From assembly GCA_035544215.1 (NCBI GenBank), contig DATKHY010000007.1, positions 744,001 to 808,000 on the forward strand: a stretch of DNA of 64,000 nt, read 5' to 3'. The notes under the pieces were generated by a model. That model was not told the DNA's origin and made no database searches. It worked only from the letters and a program-made list of their open reading frames with translations. The first letter of the stretch is position 1; each line of letters opens with the position of its first letter. This DNA comes from Candidatus Binatia bacterium. GTDB taxonomy: Bacteria; Vulcanimicrobiota; Vulcanimicrobiia; Vulcanimicrobiales; Vulcanimicrobiaceae. Positions 42,517 to 51,943 of this stretch are shown here, piece by piece. The position numbers and the translations under genes were made by a program.

Positions 42517-43050
42517 ATGCAGAACATCTCCACACTACTATTGCTGTTGCTTATAGCTCAAGCTTCGGCGACGAGTATTAGCGCGACTTTGAGCGCGCCA
42601 AAGCCAACCGTATTCCAAGCAAACGAGGGGGACCGCTGGTTGTTGCTTGGCAACAAACCCCTGATTTTTAAAGTAGACCCGGTCAGCACGGGATCCAATA
42701 CACTGATCGTGGGCACCGAAGTCATGCCGCCTGGAAACAAGATCCCAACGCACAAGCATCTGCACGAGGACGAAGTTCTATTCATTCATGAGGGTATGGT
42801 CCGTGTTACGCTCGCTGGGCGACGATACGAAGCAGGAACGGGCGCGACTGTGTTCATTCCACGTGGAAACTGGATAGGAATCGAGAACGCATCGGACAAA
42901 ACGGCAACGATCGTATTCATTTTTAACAAACCAGCCTTTGAGCGCTGTCTACGCGCAATCTCGTCACGGCCCGGTCAGACATTCACGATGCCTGCTCCTG
43001 CGAAAATGGCGAGCATCCGCGCCCACTGCGACGAAGTGATGAGGGACTGA
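42517..43050 (+). CDS. secreted cupin-domain protein
   Basis: A 177-residue protein with a signal peptide (STLLLLLLIAQASATSI) and a cupin_2 domain: PPGNKIPTHKHLHEDEVLFI is the first metal motif (His, His, Glu), EGMVRVTLAGRRYEAGTGAT and FIPRGNWIGIEN complete it. The ATG giving MQNIST was preferred because of the signal peptide and an AAAGGA ribosome site. Two cysteines lie in the C-terminal helix. It is the second gene of the unit between copies B and C. Confidence 0.85.
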   Translation: MQNISTLLLLLLIAQASATSISATLSAPKPTVFQANEGDRWLLLGNKPLIFKVDPVSTGSNTLIVGTEVMPPGNKIPTHKHLHEDEVLFIHEGMVRVTLAGRRYEAGTGATVFIPRGNWIGIENASDKTATIVFIFNKPAFERCLRAISSRPGQTFTMPAPAKMASIRAHCDEVMRD

Positions 43051-43441
43051 AGTTCGCGAACGAAATCTGTCGCTGTTGTGCTAAAGCTACCCGTCGTATC
43101 TTTGGCGACGATTCACGCAGCCCAGCGCGTAGCGGCGACCGCGGCATTTGCCACTTAGCTGGAACTGAGCCGCGCCGAACGCTAGCCAAGCACTGCAGCG
43201 TTCATGCAGCAAGGGGGCAACGGCAATGATGAGTCGAAGCTTTGGCTACGCTCTTAGCACCTGCTCCAGCACGGCATTACGCCGAAGCCCAGAACAGTAC
43301 GCGACTGCTGCGAGCCTACCACGCCCGGGCCCAGCTGAGCGGTGGTCACCGACCTCGCAGGACGGCATGGGGCCTGCCGATGGTTTTCGGATCGCATAGC
43401 GGCCGCCTCGCGCTGCCAGACTAAGCTGGCGCCCGACACCG
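43051..43441. other. gene-free stretch before attachment copy C
   Basis: Only short frames without family resemblance or ribosome sites. Nothing that I can support as a gene. Confidence 0.4.
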
Positions 43442-43480
43442 TACGACAATCTTACGACAATTCGCGCGGAAACTGGCGGA
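43442..43480 (+). repeat. left arm of attachment copy C: 11-bp iterons
   Basis: TACGACAATCT and TACGACAATTC stand head to tail (43,442-43,463), then GCGCGGAAACTGGCGG. The layout matches the left arm of copy B. Confidence 0.6.
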
Positions 43481-43587
43481 AAGCGCGAACGCTGGTGAAC
43501 GAAAAATCGGCCACAAAAGCGTGACATAGCAACGAAATCGGGCTATTTCTTTGGTTTCGTACGCACTTGAGGCTTCGAGCGTCGTTT

Positions 43588-43785
43588 ACTTCGCATGTAA
43601 GGGGTCGGGGGTTCGAGTCCCCCATCTCCACCAACCAAAACGCCTTACTCTGTAAGGGATTTTGGCGTTTTTGTTTCCGCGCAAGACAAATCGGGGCGCG
43701 CATACGGAACTTAGTCTTGCAGTGGCGCGTTCCAGCGGCCGAGGCTACGGATCAATCTGACTCCTTGCACGATGTGTAAGGGGTC
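43588..43785 (+). repeat. 199-bp direct repeat, copy 2, with attachment copy C
   Basis: Contains the tRNA-Ala 3' half at 43,590-43,633 (one C lost from the T-arm run), the same perfect terminator hairpin and the second tRNA-like segment. Nearly identical to 40,899-41,097. Confidence 0.85.
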
Positions 43786-43803
43786 GGGGTTCGAGTCCCC
43801 CAA
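43768..43803 (+). repeat. second tRNA-like 3' segment after copy C
   Basis: CTTGCACGATGTGTAAGGGG followed by a good T arm (GGGG-TTCGAGT-CCCC). It keeps an anticodon-stem shape but lacks U33 and an acceptor match, so it is a relic rather than a tRNA. Similar segments follow copies B and D. Confidence 0.5.
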
Positions 43804-43848
43804 CCACTAGATAACGCCCCGCTTTCACAAGCTTTCTCGGATCGGTGC

Positions 43849-43899
43849 GTGATTTTCTGAAACCGCCGGCTTCGTTTCGACGACCATTTGACGACCAAT
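43849..43899 (+). repeat. right-arm sequence with two 11-bp iterons
   Basis: TGATTTTCTGAAACCGCCGG, then CGACGACCATT and TGACGACCAAT head to tail. A closely similar block follows attachment copy E at 56,749-56,798, at the same distance from the tRNA-derived segment. Confidence 0.6.
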
Positions 43900-44236
43900 C
43901 TGCACGGTCTCGAAAACGCGATCCATCGTCTCGGCTCTCAGTCAACGGCGCATGCGCAAGTACAAGATATGTGACAGTAGATCTGCTTTGAGGGGGTTGG
44001 CGAGCGCAAAACCGCCCCCTCTGCTGGGCCGGCAATGCGGCGATGATCTGCGCGCCGCGATCCAAACCGCGAGACTGCGAGCCGCTGCGAGGTACAGTTC
44101 TCGTAGTGCGAGGCGCTGTGCGCTTTGCGATCAGCGCGGTGCTGCGCAGCTGCGAGGCCTCTAATTGTGCTAAGCGCCCAGCACGATGCGCGCGTGATGC
44201 GGCGCGGTGCAGGTCGGCTGTGGGGTAGAGGCGCGG
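43900..44236. other. gene-free stretch downstream of the arylsulfatase
   Basis: Short frames only; repetitive GCGAGG-rich sequence near 44,060-44,160. No gene supported. Confidence 0.4.
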
Positions 44237-46573
44237 TCACCGCGCAGAGGCTTTGGCTCCATCCTTGTCAGTAATGTATTGGACGTGAACGGTATCAATC
44301 GATCCATTGAACTTAAACGGGGCTTTTCCCCGATAGTCGAGTGAAACTGGCGATCCCAACGCGATTCCGATGTCAAGGCAGTCGTTTGCGGTGAATGCTA
44401 GTGGGGCGCTGATTGGTACGCGACCCTGTGCAACGGTCGTCCCGTTGACCCTCAACGTTACATCGAGCGGGCCCGCAGGTCGAAGTTCCGCGTACTTTGT
44501 GTCAACTTCGATCCGGATTTTTCCGGGCGGGAGCTTCTCCGATGCGCGTACCTTGGTGCGTTGGATGATGAATAAGTTGTATTCGTAGCATAGGATGCCG
44601 TCGTCGATATACAGCGTGAGGCCTCCTGAGTTCGCGCCCAGCTTGTACAAAACACCGTTTGCATTAGCCGGAATCGTGGCGTCAATTGTGACGACGTTCG
44701 GCTTGTTTCCGAGTGCTGGAGCGCAGAATTCCGGAACGCGAACCGTATCTCCAGAAAAAGTCCATTCCGTGTAGGGCGGCGCGATGCGCAGTTCCGGATG
44801 CAAAAGAGGTACGTAAAGGCCGCCCCCGATCGGCAAAGCTTTGTTTTTTGTCGCTTCGACGATAAATATCTCCTTGAGCTGCTCGACTTTTTTGGGCATT
44901 TTCTGGGCAAGATCGTTAGCCTGGCTCCAGTCCTCGTCAAGATTATACAGTTCCCAAACGTCGTTATCCGGCGTCCACTTTTCGATACCCGGTGGCGTGC
45001 CTGGGACCCATGGGGCGCGTGGTCCGAACGCGCTTGCCATCCAGCCATCGTGGTAGATGGCGCGGCTTCCCATGATCTCGAAATATTGGGTGACAAGGCG
45101 CCCCTTTGCATTTCGATCGTCGAAGGTGTACGCAAAGCTTACGCCATCGATGGGATCCTGCTCAACGCCATTGACTTCGAAGGGTGGTGTGATTTCGAGG
45201 ATCTCGTAGATGGTCGGTACGACATCGTTACAATGGTGGAACTGCGTCCGCGGCGCGGCATCGGGTTTGATCTTCGCCGGCCACCGTATAGCCATCGGAT
45301 TGCGTGTCCCCCCGAAGTGCGAAGCGAGGAGCTTTGTTCCTTTGTATGGAGTACTTCCCGCCCATGCCCAGCCAGCGTGGTACATATTGTCCGCCAACGG
45401 CGTCCCAAGCGCGTCCAGCCCACCAACGTCTTTGAGAGCTGCTATGTGCTGCTCCACGGTCGTCGGGATGGCGTTCTGTGCGAGTAGCTCGCTGACCGTT
45501 CCGTTTTGGCCTTCGGCTGAAGAACCATTGTCACCCCAAATGTAAAAGATCAGCGTGTTATCGCCGTAGCCGAGCCGTTCGATCTCATCTACCACACGGC
45601 CAGCCTGGACGTCGACGTGCTCGGCATATCCGGCGGCAACCTCCATGAGTCGTCGTTGAAACGGCTTTTCGTTTTCCGGGATGCTCTCCCACGACGCCAT
45701 TGTTGGATCGCGCGGCGTGAGCTGGGCGCTCTGTGGAATCCAGCCTTTTTCCTTGGCGCGTGCAAAAGCGCGTTCGCGATACGCGTCCCAGCCGTCGTCG
45801 AATTTGCCCTTATATTTGTCGGTCCATTCCTTGAATATGTGGTGCGGACCGTGGATAGCGCCACTCGCCCAGTACATGAAGAACGGTCGATCGGGGCTCA
45901 GTGCGCGGTGCGTATTTAGCCACCTGATTGCCTCGTCGGCCAGGTCCTCGCTCAGGTGGTAGCCCTGCTCGGGAGTTTTCGGCGGACCGACAACCGTTGT
46001 GTTTCGCGCGAGGTTCGGTTCGTACTGCGACGCCTCTCCGGCGATAAAGCCGTAGAAGTGTTCGAATCCTCTTTCGGTTGGCCAGTCCCCGAAGGGTCCG
46101 GCAGCTGTCGTTTCGTCGGCAGGCGTGTTGTGCCACTTTCCGAAAGCGGCCGTGCAGTACCCATAGTCTTTCAACACCTCCGCAACGAGAGCGCTGCTCT
46201 TAGGAATGCGACCTGAATAACCATCCCAGTCGTTCGCGAGTTCGGCAATTTGACCGTTGCCAACTCGGTGATGATTGCGCCCGGTCAGTATCGATGCTCG
46301 CGTCGGCGAACACATTGCGGTCGTATGGAAGCGATTGTACGTGATACCCTGGGCGACGATTCGATCCATCGTCTTAGTTGTAACGTCACCACCAAACGTT
46401 GAGGGAAGTGCAGGTCCGGCATCGTCGATTAAGATAATGAGAATGTTTGGCGCATCATCGGGCAGGAGCTTGGGCGAAGGTTTCGGGTTGTATATCGATT
46501 CTTGTATCGTAGGACCGGCGATGCTCCCAGAGGGCGCAGGGCGAGCCGGTAGCGACTCGAGCGATCGCGTCAT
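44237..46573 (-). CDS. arylsulfatase
   Basis: A 778-residue sulfatase. The formylglycine signature CSPTRASILTGRNHH gives the catalytic Cys88; metal ligands appear in ILIILIDDAG near residue 50 and in IYWGDNGSS-like FYIWGDNGSSAEG. Other marks are TAAFGKWHN and FMYWASGAIHGPHH. The C-terminal 180 residues form a beta-rich domain. No signal peptide is seen, so it may work in the cytosol. Activation needs a formylglycine-generating enzyme, not encoded in this window. It is the only gene between copies C and D. Confidence 0.93.
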   Translation of the reverse strand: MTRSLESLPARPAPSGSIAGPTIQESIYNPKPSPKLLPDDAPNILIILIDDAGPALPSTFGGDVTTKTMDRIVAQGITYNRFHTTAMCSPTRASILTGRNHHRVGNGQIAELANDWDGYSGRIPKSSALVAEVLKDYGYCTAAFGKWHNTPADETTAAGPFGDWPTERGFEHFYGFIAGEASQYEPNLARNTTVVGPPKTPEQGYHLSEDLADEAIRWLNTHRALSPDRPFFMYWASGAIHGPHHIFKEWTDKYKGKFDDGWDAYRERAFARAKEKGWIPQSAQLTPRDPTMASWESIPENEKPFQRRLMEVAAGYAEHVDVQAGRVVDEIERLGYGDNTLIFYIWGDNGSSAEGQNGTVSELLAQNAIPTTVEQHIAALKDVGGLDALGTPLADNMYHAGWAWAGSTPYKGTKLLASHFGGTRNPMAIRWPAKIKPDAAPRTQFHHCNDVVPTIYEILEITPPFEVNGVEQDPIDGVSFAYTFDDRNAKGRLVTQYFEIMGSRAIYHDGWMASAFGPRAPWVPGTPPGIEKWTPDNDVWELYNLDEDWSQANDLAQKMPKKVEQLKEIFIVEATKNKALPIGGGLYVPLLHPELRIAPPYTEWTFSGDTVRVPEFCAPALGNKPNVVTIDATIPANANGVLYKLGANSGGLTLYIDDGILCYEYNLFIIQRTKVRASEKLPPGKIRIEVDTKYAELRPAGPLDVTLRVNGTTVAQGRVPISAPLAFTANDCLDIGIALGSPVSLDYRGKAPFKFNGSIDTVHVQYITDKDGAKASAR

Positions 46574-46784
46574 TGTTCCATGCTCCTTTGGGGTAAGCCC
46601 ATATTGATCTCTGAAGCCGGGTAAGGTCCGCGAGGAAGGGGCAGCTTAGCAGTGAGCGATGACTAGACCTGCTTCCTTAAGGCAATTATAAGGTTGCCCG
46701 ACGGCGCACGCCCTTTTGCAAGTCTTCTTCGCTCAAACTCCGTGTGAATACGCTCTATCCTCGCGACTAAGCGAAAGGTCTTCT
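46574..46784. promoter_or_regulatory. upstream region of the arylsulfatase gene
   Basis: Holds the arylsulfatase ribosome site (AAAGGAG on the minus strand, just upstream of the ATG). No gene and no clear promoter consensus seen. Confidence 0.3.
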
Positions 46785-46857
46785 ATGGAGAGCATTGTTG
46801 ACGCTGTTCTCGTGCGGAGGAAAATGGGGAGAAGGCGGCTGAACTGGCCGGAAATGC
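46785..46857 (+). repeat. left arm of attachment copy D
   Basis: Starts ATGGAG and contains GGGGAGAAGGCGGCTGAACT. It resembles the block at 56,555-56,625, with ATGGAG 109 and 110 nt and GCGG exactly 59 nt before the tRNA fragment in the two cases. Confidence 0.6.
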
Positions 46858-46893
46858 TGATACAGCAAGGGCCGGGCCAATCGATCTCCCTGC

Positions 46894-46938
46894 TTCGCAT
46901 GTAAGGGGTCGGGGGTTCGAGTCCGCCCATCTCCACCA
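46894..46938 (+). repeat. attachment copy D: tRNA-Ala 3' half, one mismatch
   Basis: 45 nt matching tRNA-Ala from the anticodon loop to CCA except one C-to-G change in the T arm; the match extends three bases (TGC) into the anticodon stem. The sequence after it closely resembles that after the intact tRNA, including the terminator. Confidence 0.9.
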
Positions 46939-47429
46939 TTGAAAACGCGCGATTCCTTTAGGGATTTCGGCGTTTTTCTTTTTTGCTGCAAGACCAAGGG
47001 GAACACGCATAGGGAGGTTGGTGCTGGAGTAGCCGCATTCCAGCAGCGGAGGTCAAAGATTAATCCGACTCCTTGCACAACGTGTAAGGGGCCGGCGTTC
47101 GAGCCCTGCCGGGAAGGCGATGCACGCCGCAACGCGTTAAGTGCAGTGATCTGAGCTGCTGCGCTTGCGAGGCAACGGCGAGCTAAGCCGCCGCTGTGTG
47201 AGGCGCTCGAAATCTGCAATCCGATCTGAGCGTTTTTGCCGCAGCGACCTCTAGAGCGCGAATGCCGGAGGGAGGGGCTGTCAGCCCTTTAGCGCGGACG
47301 GACAGAACCTGGGTCGCACGAAAAGGCGCGCTTGATTCAGTCTCAGCTGACTTTCGAGCAAGTGCTACGAAGCTTTCCTTTGACATCGTAGTACTGACCC
47401 AACGGTCTTGTATGACTGGTTCGAATACG
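46939..47429. other. gene-free stretch with a worn tRNA-like segment
   Basis: At 47,078-47,112 TGCACAACGTGTAAGGGG and a damaged T arm parallel the second segments after copies B and C. The rest holds no supported gene. Confidence 0.4.
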
Positions 47430-47837
47430 TCAGTTCACCCGGAAGGAGGGGTTCCCGTTGGTATCATGTGTTGGGAAAGCCGGCGTCCAGGTTGAATTTG
47501 TGGGATCCAGCGACCTTGTTTGCGAGACCTGGGTTCCTCCGGAATCGTCGAGCTCGACAACGTAGTAGATTTTGTAGCTGTGACTCCACCTGAGATACGC
47601 CGCGTTTGGATTGTCTCCGGTCTCTCTTGTTACGAAATAGTTTCCAACTTGCGTAGTGGTCTGGATGTCCGGCTTCTTACTTGCCGGGACGTCGACGCAT
47701 TTCCAAGTTCCCAAGAACACGTGAAGCTTCGCCTGTTGCTGCTGGTCAAATCTTGTGTAGCCAGGCGATGTCGACACCTGAGCTGACGCTAAGAGAGGGC
47801 TGACGACGAGAATGATAAGGGAAGCGATGATGCGCGT
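47430..47837 (-). CDS. small secreted protein, non-standard or lost start
   Basis: The frame encodes a signal-peptide-like RIIASLIILVVSPLLASAQ and a mature part with KLHVFLGTWKCVDVPAS, GNYFVTRETGDN and YKIYYVVELDDSG, which looks like a real lipocalin-like small exported protein. A strong GGAGG lies 8 nt before an ACG codon where ATG would be expected, and no in-frame ATG, GTG or TTG is close. Either ACG is used or the gene has lost its start. About 135 residues. Confidence 0.45.
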   Translation of the reverse strand, partial: TRIIASLIILVVSPLLASAQVSTSPGYTRFDQQQQAKLHVFLGTWKCVDVPASKKPDIQTTTQVGNYFVTRETGDNPNAAYLRWSHSYKIYYVVELDDSGGTQVSQTRSLDPTNSTWTPAFPTHDTNGNPSFRVN

Positions 47838-47948
47838 GTACAGTACCTCCGTCGGGATAGAAGTAAAGGCGCGGACCGCCTGGGTCGGCGGGTGTGGCAG
47901 CGCCGCACCGCCGAGGATGCCTCCCGAAGCGCACCACAAATCGGCGCC

Positions 47949-49280
47949 TCAGCGCGTCACCTTGAAGACCGTTCCGTAATCATTGCGGGCACTGTTCCCC
48001 TCGGTCGTGCCGTAGAGTGCGCCTGTCTTGTCGATGATCAGCCCGGCCGACGGGAATGCGCCGTCGTTAGTGCCGAGGAATGAGTAGAGGACCCTCTCGG
48101 TGTAGCCCGACCCCGTGCGCATCAACTTGAAAACGGTGCCGCAACCTGGACCCGAGCATGTGCCCGTGCCGCCGTTCACGGTCGTGCCGTAGAACGCGCC
48201 TTTCTTGCCGGCGATCACATCGGCCGCAGGGTATGCGCCATCGTTACCGCCGAGGAAACGATAGAGGACGCTTTCCGTATAGCCCGAGCCCTCCGGCGTC
48301 AACTTGTACACGGTACCACAACTGATCGAGCACCCGAAGGTGCCGCCCTCGGAGGTCGTGCCGTACAGCGCGCCTCTGTCGACGAGCAGGCCCGAATATG
48401 GAAATGCGCCGTCCTTACCACCTGCGAAGCTGTAAAGCGTGCTCTCAGCGTAACCTTTCCCCGCGGGCGTCAGCTTGAACACCGTACCGAAACCGTACTT
48501 ACCGCCTACACGGGTCGTACTATAGAGCGCGCCCTTCTTGTCGGCGATTAGACCGGCTTCCGGATCTCCGCCGTCGCTGTAGTGGAACCTGTAGAGAACG
48601 CTTTCAGTGTAGCCCGAGCCCGCCGGCGTCAGCTTGAAGACAGTTCCGCAACTGGTCGGATAGCATGAGCTCGTACCGCCCTCCTCGGTCGTGCCGTACA
48701 GCGTGCCCCCCATCCCGGCGAGCAGGCGCGCAATCGGTCTCGCGCCATCGCTACCACCAAGGAACGCATAAAGGATGCTCTCGGTGTAGCGCTTCCCCGC
48801 GGGTGACAGTTTGAAGACAATGCCAGCGTCGCTCGAACCGCCGAGTTGCGTCGTGCCATAGAGTGCGCCCCTATTGTCGGCGATAAGCCCGGCAAACGGT
48901 TCTTGGCCATCACTGCCACCCAGAAAACTGTAAACGACGCGTTCAGTGTAGCCCGAGCCAGCGGGCTTCAGTTTGAAGACGGTGCCGGCGCTGCTCGTGC
49001 CGCCCCGTATGGTAGTGCCGTACAGCGCGCCCTCCCGGTCGGCGAGCAGGCCCGCATACGGATATGCTCCGTCACTTCCGTCCTTGAAGCGGTGGAGTAC
49101 TCTCTCCGATGCAGGCGCGAGCGGCAACGCCTGCACTGGAGGACGCAGTGGATAGTGCGCAACGGTATTTAGTAAACTGCCGCGTATCGTCGACTCCGGG
49201 GTTAGGTTTGCGCCGCAACCGGCAAATGTCAGGATAAGAAGCGAACAGACCGCGTAACGATACTTCGGGACGACCGTCAT
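47949..49280 (-). CDS. GloVer-type tandem-repeat lipoprotein
   Basis: A 443-residue exported protein with lipobox FAGC and seven repeats of about 50 residues, each with a DGAYPYAGLLADREGALYG core followed by GTVFKLTP and YTERVLYSFLGG-like strands, as in choice-anchor GloVer-repeat proteins. They probably form a beta-propeller on the cell surface. Function unknown. The upstream HAF gene stop overlaps its ATG (ATGA), so the two are co-translated. Confidence 0.9.
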   Translation of the reverse strand: MTVVPKYRYAVCSLLILTFAGCGANLTPESTIRGSLLNTVAHYPLRPPVQALPLAPASERVLHRFKDGSDGAYPYAGLLADREGALYGTTIRGGTSSAGTVFKLKPAGSGYTERVVYSFLGGSDGQEPFAGLIADNRGALYGTTQLGGSSDAGIVFKLSPAGKRYTESILYAFLGGSDGARPIARLLAGMGGTLYGTTEEGGTSSCYPTSCGTVFKLTPAGSGYTESVLYRFHYSDGGDPEAGLIADKKGALYSTTRVGGKYGFGTVFKLTPAGKGYAESTLYSFAGGKDGAFPYSGLLVDRGALYGTTSEGGTFGCSISCGTVYKLTPEGSGYTESVLYRFLGGNDGAYPAADVIAGKKGAFYGTTVNGGTGTCSGPGCGTVFKLMRTGSGYTERVLYSFLGTNDGAFPSAGLIIDKTGALYGTTEGNSARNDYGTVFKVTR

Positions 49281-50524
49281 CGGCGCGCTCCATTCTTCGG
49301 CGCACTTTGCGTGCAGGCTGGTAGCGCGCCGCCGCTCGGGCCGCACGGAGTCGCCAAGAACGGGACGAGCGATCCGGTTGTACGATCGATGGCGGTGCCG
49401 ACGATTTCGCCGCGCTCATTGATCGAGTTCGCAGCGATGAGATACAGCGACGAGCCGGCGCGGACCAGCATGTTGAGATCGGTCATCACACCATTTTGCC
49501 AGATGGCCGCCTGGCACTTGTCAGTATTATTAAGCCAGGCAGCAAGGTTCTTGCACGATTGAATCGCCATCTGCCCCGCATCGTTGATGGAGCCGCCGAA
49601 GCTCAGGTGATCTCCCGGGAGCGTACCGAGGTCGGTCATTGTGCCGCTCTGCCACAGGAAGGCATGCGCGGTCTTGTTGCCACGCAACGCCGAAGTGCCG
49701 CCTACCTGATCGTGATTGTTGATCCCGCCAGCCGAGATGAAGATAGTGCCGCCCAGGCTGCCGAGGTTGATCGGCTTGCCATGCCGCCACATAAGCGCGT
49801 GATACTCCAGAAGTAGGTCGATACCTGACGTACCGCACGCGCCCGAGTAACCGACAGCCTCGCCACGAGCGTTCATGTCAAAGGCGACGGAAACCGAATC
49901 GCCATGCAGCGGAGGAAGCCGGCGAATCTTCCCCGTGTCCGGCTCCCAGGTAAATGCTTCATATCCGAGCACTTGCGGTGGAGCGCAGGTCGGGTCATGA
50001 ACGGTGGTCTCCGCAAACGCGAGCACGAGGCCATTGTTTTTGATACCGTTGACGTCGTTGTTGTTACCTCCCAGGGTGGGAATCAGCGCCCTCTTCCCGT
50101 GACGCCAAATGAACGAGAGGCACGTTTGATGCGTACCGAACCCACAAAAATCTTCACCGAGCGGATCCGGCTTCCCCGTGTCAGATCCGCCAACCGTAAC
50201 GTCTCCCTGGTCGTTCATGCCGCCGACGCTTGAGTTGGGACCTCCAAGCGTGCCGAGATCCTTCATGACGCCGTTTCTCCAAAGAAACGGGTGGAAGCTC
50301 TTGTCGCCGGGGAGGTTCGAAGTGCCGTCCACCCAGCCTCGATTGTTGTTCGTGACCACCAGACAGCACGAGGTCCCGCCGAGAGAACCGAGGTTCGCTA
50401 CGACGTAAAACGGCGTCTGGACCGGCGCCGGCTGCCCGAGCTGCGTCTGCGATCCGCAGCCTGCGAGCAACGTAACGAACGTGCAAGTGGCTAAAGCATG
50501 GCGAGAAAAGTCTTGAATCTTCAT
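49277..50524 (-). CDS. HAF-repeat lipoprotein 1
   Basis: A 415-residue protein with lipobox LLAGCGS and HAF repeats: HPFLWRNGVMKDLGTLGGPN, AHAFLWQSGTMTDLGTLPGD, ALMWRHGKPINLGSLGG and GGINNHDQVGG-type strands. HAF proteins are predicted beta-propellers at the cell surface; their ligands are unknown. Several cysteine pairs (SCCLVV, GFGTHQTC) may form disulfides. It is 25-40% similar by eye to HAF protein 2 encoded upstream and coupled to the GloVer gene downstream. Confidence 0.9.
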   Translation of the reverse strand: MKIQDFSRHALATCTFVTLLAGCGSQTQLGQPAPVQTPFYVVANLGSLGGTSCCLVVTNNNRGWVDGTSNLPGDKSFHPFLWRNGVMKDLGTLGGPNSSVGGMNDQGDVTVGGSDTGKPDPLGEDFCGFGTHQTCLSFIWRHGKRALIPTLGGNNNDVNGIKNNGLVLAFAETTVHDPTCAPPQVLGYEAFTWEPDTGKIRRLPPLHGDSVSVAFDMNARGEAVGYSGACGTSGIDLLLEYHALMWRHGKPINLGSLGGTIFISAGGINNHDQVGGTSALRGNKTAHAFLWQSGTMTDLGTLPGDHLSFGGSINDAGQMAIQSCKNLAAWLNNTDKCQAAIWQNGVMTDLNMLVRAGSSLYLIAANSINERGEIVGTAIDRTTGSLVPFLATPCGPSGGALPACTQSAPKNGARR

Positions 50525-50596
50525 TTTGGCTCGCTCCTTAAGGCACGAACGCAGAACGCGCTCATAACAGCCGACGCGCGGTCAAATCGAGAGAGA

Positions 50597-50629
50597 TCAC
50601 GAACAGCGGCTTAGAGTAAAATCGTTCAT
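50597..50629 (-). pseudogene. decayed start of a third lipoprotein gene
   Basis: After a good ribosome site, ATG opens only MNDFTLSRCS and a stop. This matches the first residues of HAF protein 2 (MNCSNLSRWALS) and of the PQQ protein (MKNLSLIRCALS). It is followed by the sequence CTCGATTTGACCGC also found upstream of HAF protein 2, so it looks like a duplicated gene head now used as leader for HAF protein 1. Confidence 0.45.
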
Positions 50630-50690
50630 CTGCTTTCCTCCTTTTTGCGGTAGGCCTCGGCTGTGGCAACGATGAGCGTCGTCACTGTTT

Positions 50691-51881
50691 TCAACAATTC
50701 TTCGTGCCGTTCGCGATTGTTTTTGGAGACGCGATGAACGGACGGAACTTGCGAGTCTTCCGATCGAAGGCAAATCCGACGATGGTGCCGTGATCGTTGA
50801 TGTCGTTGGCAAAGTATAGATGAAGCGACGTCGGCGAACATACTAAATCGTTGAGGTTAAGCATTGCCCCGTTTTGCCACAAAAAGCCGCGGCAGTGCTG
50901 GAAGCTGCTGCCAAAGGAAACGCATGAGCCGCCCACGATCTGGCCTCGGTTGTTCAAGCCGAAGGCCAGGCTGGAATGATCGCCAGCAACGGTCCCGAGG
51001 TCCTGCATACCCTTCTGCTTTGTCCAGAGAAACGCGTGCGTCGTATTGTTATGCGGCACGCCCGACTGTCCGACGACGTCGCCGTTGGCGTTAATCGCCC
51101 ACGGGAAATTGTTGACGTGACCGCCGAGGTTACCCAGGTCGGTCACCGTTCCGTCGTGCCAGAGAACCGCGTGACGCGGGGGGTCCGAACATAATCCTGA
51201 CACACCGGCAACTTGCCCGCGGTCGTTGATCCCCGCGGCTCCGCTGACCGTATCACCGGCCAGCGGCGCAAGCTTCCGAATCTCGCCTGGCTTCGGGCCC
51301 CAAACCACGGCTTCGAAACGGAGGACGTGGTAACCAAAGCAGCTGTCGTGTGTCGTTGTTTCTGCGTACCCAACGACTTGACCGCGATTGTTGACGCCTA
51401 GGGCCTCTGCGTTGTTCCCTCCAAGGGTCGGTAGCGCGTGCATCGCGCCGTTCTGCCAGAGGAAGCCGAGACAGGTCAAGCCGGTGCCGAAGGAACAAAA
51501 ATCTTCTTTGAACGGATCGGACTTCGACGTCTCGGCCACACCGGCGATGAGGCCGCGGTTATCATTGACCGGCCATTGCTCGGAACTATTCGGTCCACCG
51601 AGCGTGCCGAGATCAGTATGGTTACCGTTCCGCCACAGGGCGGCGCGCGACACGCAACATCCACGCAGACCGTTCGTGGAGCCGACGATCCAATCGCGAT
51701 TGCTGACTCCTTCGGCGACGCCGCCGCCGAGCGGCGTGGTTAAAGCCTCGACGCTATAGCGAATCGACGTGCCTGACGGCGGGATGGTTGTAACTCCCGA
51801 CTGCGACCCACCGCAGCCCGAAAGCGCGAAAGCCGCTCCACAAACGCTTAGTGCCCAGCGGCTTAGATTCGAACAGTTCAT
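50691..51881 (-). CDS. HAF-repeat lipoprotein 2
   Basis: A 396-residue paralogue of HAF protein 1 with lipobox ALSGCGG. Repeats include AALWRNGNHTDLGTLGGPNS, GFLWQNGAMHALPTLGGNNA, HAVLWHDGTVTDLGNLGG and HAFLWTKQKGMQDLGTVAGD. The ATG giving MNCSNLSRW has an AAGGAG ribosome site; the longer frame upstream is rejected. Matching insertions (SFGTGLTCLGF here, GFGTHQTCLSF there) show that the two HAF genes arose by duplication. Confidence 0.9.
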   Translation of the reverse strand: MNCSNLSRWALSVCGAAFALSGCGGSQSGVTTIPPSGTSIRYSVEALTTPLGGGVAEGVSNRDWIVGSTNGLRGCCVSRAALWRNGNHTDLGTLGGPNSSEQWPVNDNRGLIAGVAETSKSDPFKEDFCSFGTGLTCLGFLWQNGAMHALPTLGGNNAEALGVNNRGQVVGYAETTTHDSCFGYHVLRFEAVVWGPKPGEIRKLAPLAGDTVSGAAGINDRGQVAGVSGLCSDPPRHAVLWHDGTVTDLGNLGGHVNNFPWAINANGDVVGQSGVPHNNTTHAFLWTKQKGMQDLGTVAGDHSSLAFGLNNRGQIVGGSCVSFGSSFQHCRGFLWQNGAMLNLNDLVCSPTSLHLYFANDINDHGTIVGFAFDRKTRKFRPFIASPKTIANGTKNC

Positions 51882-51943
51882 CTGCTTTGCTCCTTCGCGG
51901 ATGCATCCCACCGCGCGCTGATGTGCGGTCAAATCGAGAGTCA

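Noticed and set aside
42138-42581. 147-codon plus-strand frame before the cupin gene
   Set aside because: No family resemblance, no ribosome site, and it overlaps the cupin start in another frame.
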